From NCBI GenBank assembly GCA_030141605.1, contig JAQGDQ010000170.1, forward strand, positions 61,001 through 125,000: a stretch of DNA of 64,000 nucleotides, read 5' to 3'. Origin of the DNA: Tubiluchus corallicola (Eukaryota > Priapulida > Priapulimorpha > Priapulimorphida > Tubiluchidae). The stretch's first letter is position 1. Each line of letters begins with the position of its first letter. Both the position numbers and the translations under genes were made by a program. A model generated the notes under the pieces. The model saw only the letters and a list, made by a program, of their open reading frames with translations, was not told the DNA's origin and searched no databases. Shown in pieces: positions 11,789-22,700 of this stretch.

Positions 11789-12230
11789 AATTAGGCCAAC
11801 AGTGTTTCCCCGGATTCGAACCTTGACCCTGGCTCTCAGTTTGGCACCAAACTTACTGGTGCCGCCAGTATTGTACGGATATATAAATGTGATCATGCGA
11901 ACTTGTGCTCACGTGCCTCCGAAAGTCGTCTTCCAGGTTTTTCTGGCCCTGAGAAATACTTACCGAGCTACGTAGGAAACTTGCTGCACATACAGGACAA
12001 TTTGTGTGAGCAGAGTTGATTTTAGTTAGAGTACTTTTGACCTCATTTAGCCTGGACTGACTCAGGATACATGATCAACTAGTTTTATGTTCACAGATTT
12101 TGTTGAATTAGTTATTTTGATGTTCTTGTAAATACAAGGTTGAATTTAGCAAACTATATTGAGTAACTTTTTCAGTAAGCCGATTATGTGAATTCTGTTT
12201 GTTTTCGTATGTCAATTTTGTCTCTTTCTC
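11789..12230. other. ENY2 3' flank, no gene recognised
   Basis: Contains, on the - strand around 11800-11890, a B-box-like GGTTCGAATCC in a GC-richer patch that might be a SINE fragment. No convincing A box was found. Confidence 0.35.
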
Positions 12231-12373
12231 ACGATGCAGATTCAGACTAGCGAGTTTACTTACCAAGTGAGCTGGCTAAGTAACTCACAAGTGTGTTCAG
12301 AATAGAGCGAGCTTACAAGTTTGCTGTGAGAGACAAGACTCACAACAGAGAACTCGCAGTCTGAACGCATCGT
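12231..12373. mobile_element. Short MITE with inverted termini
   Basis: Left terminus ACGATGCAGATTCAGACTAG then CGAGTT; right terminus AACTCGCAGTCTGAACGCAT then CGT, its imperfect inverse. Total 143 bp with a further internal palindrome of AGTGAG/CTCAC blocks. Related fragments appear at 42048-42110 and 43262-43432. Confidence 0.6.
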
Positions 12374-12547
12374 AAGTCGTTATGTGTGAAATATAAAAAA
12401 CTGCAAAACTGGAAAGATTACTTGCTGTAGCGTTTTAATATTTGTTGTCACATTTGTAATATCTGAACAGTTGTACATAAAAATATCATAATTTCTTTAA
12501 AAATCAGTCACATGATGCGTAAACAATATAATGTAATTATTATTTAT

Positions 12548-13141
12548 GTGCTTGCAATCCAGAATTGTCCATAAGTCGGCATAGTTAAAACTATGTTATG
12601 ATGCTTCAAAAGTAGAATGTACCAAAAATTTGGTCAAATGTCAATTTTTTCATTCCTTATAACAAATGCTAAATATATTGGGCTTTTATATTCTAGCGTC
12701 AAATTATAGAGAAAATATTCAATATTACTATAAATCTAATTTTGTATCATCGTACGCACTTTTCTGGCTAGAAACTAGTACTGCATTCGTAAAAAACTCC
12801 TATTTTTAAACTCCAATAGCAGCTTGTGGAAGGGTTTTTATGTTGCCAAGCCCCGTTTCTTCGTCAGGAAGAGCCGTCTACTGGATTTAAACAACTTCAA
12901 TGTGTTCTTGCAAAGTCCATAGCAAACAACATTTGTGCGGTTGCTAAGTGTTTTGTAGAAATGCGACAAAATACAATGGCAAACTTTAACAGTGATTTTC
13001 TCAAGATTATGTTTTCCAAAGTGCAGCGTGCACTTCAACTTTGACGTGGGTTGTCTCAGCCCAGAAATATCATACAGCGATGAGTTTGGTATCAAAATAA
13101 TTGCCGACTTATAGACGATTTTGCTGTGTAAGCGCACATTT
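12548..13141 (+). mobile_element. Family 1 TIR element, copy C
   Basis: Left terminus GTGCTTGCAATCCAGAATTG then TCCATAAGTCGGCA; right terminus GCCGACTTATAGACGATTTT then GCTGTGTAAGCGCAC. Internal blocks are collinear with copy A, with a short deletion. Confidence 0.8.
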
Positions 13142-13770
13142 TTCTATTACCAACTTGCTGCACATTTGATACAGGTTTTGTGGGGTTTGTAGACATGAAG
13201 ATCACATCACGTTGAAAAGAATAGGATAGTTCCCTATTAAAAATAGTAACCAATAATAGGCATTTTAAAAATTTGTAAAAAAGTAAGGCAATGGTAATTA
13301 TCTTAACTGTAAAGTGTAAAATCATTTGTAAAAATAGTTGCCTTTTACAGAATATTCATTTCAAAGAGGTACTCGTTGTTTCTATGTCAAAATTGTCTCG
13401 TAGTACAGCTGACATCCCGGTAATACGATTTTCACGGGAACAAAATATTTTTTGTACTGAGCATGTTTCTTACTATCCATTAAGCACATTATTCCTAACA
13501 CGTATGATGTTATTTCTAATGTAAAACAGTAATTCACTAGTCTTGAAGCCTTGAATAATATGCTTCTAAAAGTCTTTAACGACATACTAGAAGTTTGGGG
13601 TGCGCATGGTTAGTATACACGCTGCAACTCGCTAACTGGTGATGGTATTAGAGGTTAAGAAAAGAGGTGAAACAAGCAAAACAAACATGGTGGGCGCGGG
13701 ATAAAAACACATTTAGATTTACAGACAGGTTAGGTGGGATGGCACGCTCATGGTAAAAACAGCAGAGAGT
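13142..13770. other. Intergenic, no gene recognised
   Basis: AT-rich; chance ORFs on both strands without family motifs. Confidence 0.5.
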
Positions 13771-13771
13771 G

Positions 13772-14026
13772 TTAGTGCGCGGAAGTGATTTCTCTGATAT
13801 CCGGTGGAAGTTTGTTCCACAAACGTATTGCCCTGGGGTAGAAAGAGTATAAATAAATATTGACTCTTGCTGATGGCTGAATAAATGTGTTGTTATCTTT
13901 GAGAGATGGGGTGATGTAAGTTGGTAAATTTATACCTACCCTGTGATGCACTATATCATGAAAGATGTTTAGTATTGTTTGACAGCGTCTAATTTTTAGT
14001 GTTTCCCACCAGAGTTCAGAGGTCAT
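13772..14026 (-). mobile_element. LINE reverse-transcriptase C-terminal fragment
   Basis: An 84-codon minus-strand frame carries LKIRRCQTILNIFHDIVHHR, then NIYLYSFYPRAIRLWNKLP. These match the C-terminal tail of LINE RT proteins (RR...L..YKI..G.V and YSFFPRTI..WN.LP). The fragment has no catalytic domain, so it is a 5'-truncated dead copy. Confidence 0.85.
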
Positions 14027-14053
14027 CCTGGATACTTCAGCATTTCCGGTGTA

Positions 14054-14560
14054 CAGTGTTCCCTCACTTATCGCGGGTGTTCCGTTCCAGGCCCACCCGT
14101 GATAAGTGAATTTCCGCGAAGTAGGTATGCTATACTTATTTTAGTAGTTATACATTATTTTAAGTCTTTATAAACCCTCCCCACACTCTTGATATAACGA
14201 ACCGTAGATTCGTTGATCCCGTAATGGCGGCCAACTGCAGCATACAATCTCCTGATTTTTGGTGTGTATTCATCCGCCGAATAAATACACTATTTACTGT
14301 AAATGGCAATTTTTTATGATTTATAATATTCTTTTAATGTTACAATTACTATTTTTAATATATTTTTATACATTTTGTGATTTTTTATGCAAAATTCATC
14401 AAATCTATACATTACTGTACAATACGTACTACGCACGTGCAAAAATACTTTTGACGGAGTACTGCAAATACCGCGATAAATATTTTGCATTAATATTTTT
14501 GAAAACCCGCAAAACAGCGAGTCCGCGATAAACGAACAGCAAAGTAGCGAGGGATCGCTG
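14054..14560. mobile_element. Tigger/pogo-like MITE with TA target duplication
   Basis: Termini CAGTGTTCCCTCACTTATCG and, inverted, CAGCGATCCCTCGCTACTTT. Both ends carry CCGCGATAA/TTATCGCGG sub-terminal blocks. TA dinucleotides flank at 14052-14053 and 14561-14562. No transposase. The TIR style and TA target are typical of Tc1/mariner-pogo (Tigger) elements. Confidence 0.85.
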
Positions 14561-14562
14561 TA

Positions 14563-15763
14563 TTCATTTCGTAGAAGTAGTCTCTATATTGATTATCTTT
14601 TGATCAGTGAACATAATTTAAGTTAGTTTAACCCTCTTTACAACAAGTACGAATTACAAACAACAAATTGCCAATCAGTCTAGAAGTAAGTGCTAGTGCA
14701 GCTTAGCAGTGTCAAAGAGTCTGCGGTTTGTACGTTTTGGCAGCTTTATAAGCCAAATCGTATTACCGGGAGTCGACTGTATAATGAAATTGGTAAGTTT
14801 CTAACCGTAATAAAAAACATGCGTGCTTGTACTGTATATAAAGTAAAATAAGTGAATAAGCCCTTCCACAGATTTGTTGTGCACACGCTCAGTTGCTGTA
14901 GGTCAAAGGTTAAGTGCCGTGTGCATAAAGCAACGCGTTTTAACTACAACCGTCACGTGCCATTTGGATAAAGCAAGGCCGTCTGCTGCACTGGTTCAGT
15001 AACTTCAATTGTTTTACGTGGACTTTACTTAATTATGAATTAGTCTGTGCAGAGTGTAATTTACTAGCAGGACCTTGCTTGGGAACAAGAAAAAATGAAC
15101 TAGGTAAGGTTCTAGCTAGCCATCAAAACTGTTACTATTACAGTAGCATGAGCTGCGAAGCGTTGTCACGTGTACAGTGTACGTTGTCTGGTACTCTGAA
15201 CCTTTAACCTTTGTAAGATCATCATCAATCGCTGAAACTGTGAAAAGGCTCATTTGTGCTCTGATAAAAAAAACTGACGATCAATTGTCCTCGGAAGCCA
15301 CACATTTCAATTTAACGTTTGTATCATACGTGTCTGTGCTCAACTCCCAGCTGGCTGGCGTCGACGGCGTGGCCGGCTTCGTTCTCTTAATACTGGTCTC
15401 TTCGCAACTGTAAGTTAAAAAGCGATACAAAAAACGCTAGCTTTGTCACATTAAAATTACACACAGAAAACGACAAACGTACGTCAGCGCCGCCTACTAA
15501 ACTATGCAATAAATAAATTTCCTTCACAAGTTTTAACATAGAAATGTAAAGTCGAACGAAAAAAAACAAGGATAAAAAAGAAAAAAGGCACGACATTTTA
15601 ACTACCACTGTAGTTCTTCTTCGGGAGAACAAAAAAAACCAAAGAGAAGCAACCACAACAAATTACTATTTTTGCAAGTTTTTTTATAATATTAAGTTAT
15701 TAACACAGCATAACAGATAAACAAGGGATTTTTTATTCACTGCCATAGTTTCATTAAGAACTA
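14563..15763. other. Intergenic; possible exon-like donor sites but no gene recognised
   Basis: Strong donor-like AATTG/GTAAGT near 14790 and CTAG/GTAAGG near 15100 on the + strand might mark exons. The adjoining frames show no recognisable protein family, so I make no gene call. Confidence 0.3.
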
Positions 15764-16033
15764 ATTTTAACATGTATTACAGGTTTATTCTTATCACTAA
15801 TACTAGGATAGGATACTTAAAATTTAAAGCTGAGCAAACAAGACTTGCCAGGAGACACTGGACACACATTTGTATTGACCTTTGGTCAGCATTTCGCCGG
15901 CTGGCAGCAACATTTAATAAGTTGTGGACATGCTTCGTGTCTGAATGTCCAGTGTGGTTCCCATGTCAAATCAATGGAGCCCTTCCAATCCTAGTATTAG
16001 TAATAAGAATAAACCCGTAATACGTGTTAAAAT
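15764..16033. mobile_element. MITE with ~48-bp terminal inverted repeats
   Basis: The left TIR starts ATTTTAACATGTATTACAGG and continues TTTATTCTTATCACTAATAC TAGGAT. The right end is the near-perfect inverse, finishing CCCGTAATACGTGTTAAAAT. The 82-codon open frame across it is an accident of the palindrome. Confidence 0.8.
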
Positions 16034-16092
16034 GTAGCGTGTTAGAATACGTGTTAAAATGTAGCGTGTTAGAATACGTGTTAAAATGTAGC
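16019..16092. repeat. 27-bp minisatellite growing from a MITE terminus
   Basis: The unit ATACGTGTTAAAATGTAGCG TGTTAGA is repeated about 2.7 times. The first unit overlaps the last bases of the MITE right TIR, so TIR-end sequence was amplified outward. Confidence 0.85.
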
Positions 16093-16567
16093 GCGAAAGA
16101 AGAACATTTTTATTAAAAGTCAGATTGGCAGGCAAAAGCGAAAGGTCAAATACTCCATAGTCAATCGTTTTATACAGCTGACTAAAAGCTGTTTTGCTTT
16201 TGCTGTGGTCTGCAAACCTTCATGTCTCTTAACTAAAGTGGATCATAAAAATTGTCCGAGATTTCGCCATTGTAGGGCATCCGTGCAATAAATTTTAATA
16301 TGCTTGGCCCAAGGACTACTATACACAGGACACGCAGGGCCAGATCTCTGACTCCGCTAGCGGAGGCGATCAATACTGACCCAGCTACCTACCTGCGGTC
16401 TATTTTTAGAATGAACGTAATCTAGGAATAGTGCGCTTTAGAGAGTAGTGATCTTGGAAATTAAAGAATGAACAGATCGGTAGATAGCGAGTATTGTTTT
16501 TCATTTATATAGTAGTTCTTGGCTTGGCCCCAAACTTACTACATTTGCTTAGCTTAAAAATCAAATA
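16093..16567. other. Intergenic, no gene recognised
   Basis: No conserved motif seen on either strand. Confidence 0.5.
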
Positions 16568-17176
16568 CAGCAAGTCCTTGCTTAACGACTCCCTGTTTAG
16601 TGACGTTTCGTTTTAACGACGCTGATGATTTGACACGTTTTTTCACTTAATGACGCATGTTTCACTTTAACGACGATTATTTTCACTTTTATCAATGCAA
16701 ATTTTTATTTCATCAGCAACTTGTCACCTAATTTGATGCATTAAAACAGCACATGTTGCGTTATTCAGTTCTAAAACTGCACTAGTAACGTAAATAATGC
16801 TACTATAAACGTTCTTGCTTCTCAACCGACTGCTAGCTGTTTATATCAAGTGAGGCCTACGAGTAACATTACCCAGGGCATGGCTTTGACTCTGCAGTGT
16901 TCATTGTTTAATCGCTGCCTGGGCTTAAACGTTAACGAAAGATAAACCACTATAGCTAGGTAGTGTTAAGTAACATATATACGTGGTTTCAGGCAGAAAT
17001 CAGTCGAAATATGAATAAAACTCAAAAAATGCTTAAGTTACATGATTTTTGTCTCTGGAACGTATCTCAATTCTTTTACGTTACTTTCTATGGAAACCTT
17101 GGCTTCGTTTAACGACGTATTGCTTAACGTCGCGTTTTGCTGAAACGCATTAGCGTCGTTAAGCGAGGACCTACTG
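16568..17176. mobile_element. Tigger/pogo-like MITE with TA target duplication
   Basis: Left terminus CAGCAAGTCCTTGCTTAACG AC; right terminus inverted CAGTAGGTCCTCGCTTAACG AC. TA at 16566-16567 and 17177-17178. Internal AACGACG/CGTCGTT blocks face each other. 609 bp, no coding capacity. Confidence 0.85.
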
Positions 17177-17178
17177 TA

Positions 17179-17550
17179 TATATATAATATATGGATCCAG
17201 ATTATATTTGAAGGACAGTAGGGAAATTTTTTAAAATTTTCACTTCAAGTTAAGAAACTTGGGCTTGAAACTCTACGTATGAAATCTTATTTGTACGAAA
17301 ATTCTAAATATATAAATTTTTAACTACATTATTTACCCGTCTATATCGCTTAATGATGAATTTTCACTATCAGCGTCACCAATATCAAAGGTAGCTGCCT
17401 TGTCAGGAGGTATTAATTGCTGTAACCTGTGATAAGAAACATTATCTGATTATTGATTTTCTGTGTGACTAATGTGCCGATCATTTGTAGACAACTAACT
17501 ACAGTAGTACTCTGTAGACAATTAACTCTTAATTACACAAGAAAAGCTGA
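17179..17550. other. Intergenic, no gene recognised
   Basis: AT-rich sequence including a short TATA run near 17178-17190; nothing coding. Confidence 0.5.
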
Positions 17551-17552
17551 CC

Positions 17553-17611
17553 AGCCGGTTCAGTCTAGTGGTAACGCGTCCGCTTTCCGTCTGGGAGGTT
17601 GCGAGTTGCAA
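17553..17611 (+). repeat. tRNA-derived SINE-like head
   Basis: A-box-like TCTAGTGGTAACGCGTC and B-box-like GGTTGCGAGTTGC are spaced about as in a tRNA, but the stems do not close. The sequence runs straight into family 2 repeat DNA. Read as a SINE or tRNA-pseudogene fragment. Confidence 0.4.
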
Positions 17612-17639
17612 CAACAGACAATAAAACTTGTTTCAAATG

Positions 17640-17970
17640 AATTATCGTCAAAATGGCTGCGTCTAACAGTCATCGCGGGAGTTTAAATTTACATGTTTTA
17701 TACAGCATTACTGCCGACGCAAGCCCTGTATGCAAAAGGCAGTAAGTGGTATAAAATTTCAAGACGAATTTTTTAAGCTTTACGTAAGTGAAGGGTCTTC
17801 TGGTGCTTCAGAAGACAAATACGAGAGTTTAAATTTACATGTTTTATACGGCATTACTGCCGACGCAAGCTCTGTATACAAAAAGGCCTATAAGTGGTAT
17901 AAAATTTCAAGATGAATTTTTTAATCTTCATATAAGTGAAGGGTCTTCTGGTGCTTTAAAAGACAAATAC
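17640..17970 (+). repeat. Family 2 repeat, right part duplicated in tandem (~143 bp x 2)
   Basis: GAGTTTAAATTTACATGTTT, ATTACTGCCGACGCAAGC, AGTGGTATAAAATTTCAAGA and AGTGAAGGGTCTTCTGGTGC each occur twice in order between 17680 and 17965. Related to 5090-5270 and 11420-11600. Confidence 0.8.
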
Positions 17971-18057
17971 GTAAAGGGATGAATGTGCTGAAAAGACAGT
18001 TAAAGGGGAATTCCTTCCAAGCATATAATGGACATGTAAATATCACTCTTTTTAAAT

Positions 18058-19725
18058 TCACCTGTTTATTGTCTTGAGTAGTTTTCGTTTTTCACTTCTA
18101 CTGATTAGCAGTTCTCCATTGAGTGCTTTGATTGTCTCTTCTCTCTCACTAATGTCATTCTTTAATTCATACAACGTTTCTTCTAGAGATTCGCAATACG
18201 CCTACCGAATAACAACAATACTCAAATGACAGTTCTCGAGTACGACTTTGTCTGATTTTTGAGCTATTACGATTGGCTTGACTACTACATTCAGCATAGG
18301 CGTTGTGTGGTCTAGTGGTTGCGGCAACGGGCTTATAATCCAAAGGTCCATAGTTCGAACTCAGGTTCGGTCCGGAATTTTTCCCAAGTCCTTCCTTTTG
18401 ACAAAAGTTCTGTTTTGAAAAAAAAGTACCGGCAGTGATTTATACGAGAATACTGTACAAAATGAAACAGCTAAAGTAATTTAAGCAGAATAGGCAGGCC
18501 TAAATGATACTACTACAGTATGAAGCAAATGTGTGCTTCCAAACCAAAACTTTCCATAAATTGGCAAAGTTAAAACTACGTTATCACGCTTCAAAGCAGA
18601 AAGCACCAAAAATTTGGTCAAATATGGATTTTTCATTTTTTATGAAAACAAATGCTTAAATATATTGGACTTTATATTCTAGCATCAAATTATCAAGAAA
18701 ATGTCCAAACAATACTAGAAATCTAATCTTGTAACTTCTTACCCACTTTTCCCTGTTAGAAACTAGTACTGCAATTCTAAAAATAACTCCTATTTTCTAA
18801 CGCCGATTTTAGCTCGTGGAAGCAGTCATTTTGCTTTGGGTTTTTTCTGTTGCCAAGCCCAGATGTTCGTCAGGAAGAGTCATCTACTGGACTTAAACGT
18901 AACTTCAATTTGCTCTTTTAAAGTCCATAGCAACCTCAATTTCGTACGGTTGCAAAGTGTTTTGCAGAAACGTGACAAAAAACAATGGCTAACAGTGATT
19001 TTTTCAATATTACATTTTCAGTCCATAGCCTGCATCTCAACTTCAGCGTGGATTGTCTCAGCTTAGAAATAACATAGAGCGATGAGCTTGGTATCAAAAT
19101 GATCCTCATGAAATGGAGATTCAGGATATGTGAATAACTAGAAAAGCTTGACTGCTGACTTATGGACGATTTTGCTATGCAAGCATACAAATGATATGAA
19201 ACGAAAGCAAAATATATGGAAAGTTAACTACTGCACAGAACAGGAGTGGTAGCTGTTTCCTAGCACACCACAAGACTAAGCGGACACAGTAATTATTAAT
19301 TTAAGGAACTTAGGAAATTGCGAAGTTATACAGTTGCATTGTTATGGAGATCTAGAAATTGTCGCAGCAATTGGAGATATGGCAATTTTTTTAGGTTGCA
19401 GTAAAGTCTTCTGTCTGTGTGAAGGGATGTTATAACTACATCATGTTAAACACAAGAAGTTAGAAAAGTAGAGGTACAAATACAAACCCTGCTTTCCTCT
19501 ATGGTGTCATATGAGCTAGGCGGAGCATTAAAACAGAAGAACTGCTTCACGGGATCACTGAAATATTTCAACATCATTTTGATAATTCCGGCGTGTGTAC
19601 GGTGTGACAGCAAAGAAAAGGTTTTGGAATGGGGTTACAAATAGAGTTTGTGGCTGTTGCTATGGCTGTTGCTGCTGCTGCTACTGTTGCTGTTGTTGTT
19701 GCTGCTACTGTTGCTGCTATTGTTG

Positions 19726-19763
<38 letters not shown>

Positions 19764-22700
19764 GCTGTTGTTGTTGCTGCTACTGTTGCTGCTATTGTTG
19801 CTACTGCTGCTGCTGCTACTGCTGCTACTTTTGCTACTACTGTTGCCAATTGCTACTGCTACAGTTGCTACTGCTGCTGCTGCTACTGCTGCTGCTGTTG
19901 CTACTGCTGCTGTTGCTACTGCTGCCGCTCCTGGTGGTGGTGGTACTATTGCTACTACTGCTGCTGCTGCTACTACTACTGCTGCTGCTGCTGCTACAGG
20001 TTGTTACTGCTGCTGCGAACTGCTACTGCTACCACCACCATCAGCACCACCACCACCACCACCACCACCACCACCACCGCTGCTAAGAACTGCTGCTACT
20101 ACCACTACCACTACCACTATAGTGGCACACAAGTGGTCTTTATAAACAATTTTTTTTGAGCAGTTCATTGATCAGTTTTTTAATTTTTTTTTCTTTGGAG
20201 AATGTTGATCAGACTTATCAAAAATTGAGTTCTTGAGATATAAAAACCTACTCTTTACTGATTAGTATTAATAATAAATAACTATTATTTATAATTTTAC
20301 TAGACAAAGAAAAATATTTAATACGGACATTTTACTCCTGGAATCGGATGCTATCATCATAAAATATTGTAATTTCTAGCAATATTACACAAAAGTTTCT
20401 TATTTGTGTGCTTGCATAGCAAAATCGTCCATAAGTCTGCAATTTCGCATTTCTACTTATTCACATATCCCAGATTTCCATTTCGTGAGGATCATTTTGA
20501 TACCAAGTTCATCACTCTATGTTATTTTTAAGCTGAGATAATCCACGTTGAAGTTGAGGTGCAGGCTACGCACTGAAAAACGTAATCTTGAGAAAAACGC
20601 GATTTAAGTCTGCCATTGTTTTTTGTTGCATTTCTACAAAACACTTAGCAACGGATTTGCTATGGATTTTACAAGAGCAAATTAAAGTCATGTTTAACTC
20701 AAGTAGACGGCTCTTCCTGATGAAGATCTGGTCTTGTCAACAACAAAAAACCCGAAGCAAAATGGCTGCTTCCACGAGCTACAATCGGAGTTAGAAAATA
20801 GGAGTTTTTTTACAATTGCAGTACTAGTTTCTAGCCAGAAAAGGGGGTAAAGAGTTATAAAATTAGATTTTTAGCATTTTTGGACATTTTCCTGATAATT
20901 TGATGTAAGACTGTAAAAGTCCAATATATTTAGCATTTATTTTCATAGAAATTTGACCAAATTTTTGGTGCTTTCTGCTTTGATACATCATAACGTAGTT
21001 TTAACTATGCCGACTTATGAATGGCTTTGGTTTGCAAGCACACACATAATCTGTATGATGCGAAATCTAATTTTCTTCAAAATTAGGTAAAAACGTTAAA
21101 TTAACGATGCTAAATTGTTCAAGGAAAATTTCACATACCTGTTAAAAACAGCATGGTGCCCAATGAGATTATTAATGAACACCTGCAATCCCTGTAATCT
21201 GTCTTCCAGAAAACGGGGGTCAAAATTATCGCCGAACCATCTCTTTGGTGGCAATGAGAATCTGCAGCCGGGAAACAAAGAGGATAACTGAAAGAAAAAA
21301 ATGCTATTCAGGTGCAAAAATGTAATCTGGTCACGTCTGAATTTCGTTGTTAGTTTTGGTGAAAAAAGATAAGGAATAATAATTACATTTCTCCGAAAAG
21401 ATTTTAAAAAGTAAAGTTTAAATAATGTAGTATACCGTATTTTCCCATGTATAAGAGACCCCTTCAATTTTTAGGCAAAAATTCTGGAAAAAAGTTTTTT
21501 GGTAATGAATAACTTTATTCATCATAGAAATCATTAAATTCCTCATCACTCTCATCAAAAATATCAACTGGAGTCAGACCTTCAGCAATTCCAGCCAGTT
21601 CATCATCAGAGGAGTCACTCTGCTCAAAAATGGCATTGTCCTCTGTGCCGTCCATGGCATTGGAGATGCCACACTTCTTGAAAAATTTAATAATGACCTC
21701 TGGCTTTACACCATTCCATGCCTTGAGGACCCAGCTGCAGCTTCTCAAGGGTTGGCTTTTTTTGGTTGGTGTGTTGGGTGGTTTGTTTGTTTTGTGTTTT
21801 GGGTTTGTTGTGGGTGGGTTGTGGTGGTTTGGGTGGGGTTTTTGTTGTGGGTTTTGTTTTTGTGGTGGGTTGTGGTGGGGGGGGTTTTTGGGTGGTTTTT
21901 TTAAATCTGTTTGTGAAAAGCTAGATGGACCCCCAGCTTGTATCTGTAAAGTAAATGCAGTCAAGCACTTTTCTTGGGACAGGTCTAAAAAACATTTGAA
22001 ATACAGTAAACTCTGCATAGCACAATTTTTCGCCTAACTCAAAGAATTTCAACTGAACGGATGAAATCCTTTGTTTCTCCCACAAAAAAAGCATCGCATA
22101 ACTCAAAATTTTGCCTAACTCAAATAAAAAATTATGGTCCATTTAATCAAAATACGTGTAATTTACTTCGCCTAACTCTAAAATGCAATTTATACTCTAA
22201 AAAAATAAAAAGTTTCGTACAACTCAAAAACAGCACCGTCTTCCGGAAAAATTCTGATGTCTTACAAGTCCCGCCTAATGATTATTTTCTCCGGAATTGA
22301 TCTTTCCGGGAAAGTCTCAGGCGGTGACACTCTACTGAGGAAGATCTTTCCCGGAAACTATCGGTCGGCGACGTGAAAACAATCAAACAATCACTCTATT
22401 GTCATTTGGCTGTTAGAATTCACTCTCTCTGTCTAACACTCATTATTGTCTTGGTCTGAAACTCAATATGACTGATAAAAATAGAAATCAGTGCTGATGA
22501 AATGGGAACAGGACTTGGTGCAGATGAAGATAACTGAATACTTGATGGAGAGCGTGTAGATAATTGAACTTCACACAAACTCAACTGCAGTACGTAAGCC
22601 ATTGGTAGCCCCACTGTCATATTGTTTATACAGTCAACCCTCGTTAAACCGGACCCCGTTAGCCCGGATATCGGATAAGACGGACGTCATCCGTGGTAAA

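Noticed and set aside
11769-11975. 68-aa frame after ENY2
   Set aside because: Begins inside the last ENY2 exon in another frame and shows no family; the region may contain a SINE fragment on the - strand.
15772-16020. 82-codon + strand frame
   Set aside because: It spans a MITE whose inverted ends make the start and end of the frame palindromic.
18299-18372. Functional tRNA-Ile(TAT)
   Set aside because: A and B boxes are good but acceptor and anticodon stems do not pair.
21900-22018. 5' part of the frame that runs into the Tigger transposase tail
   Set aside because: It reads from neighbouring DNA through the G/T-only tract; only the part after about 21756 (toward 21515) matches transposase.
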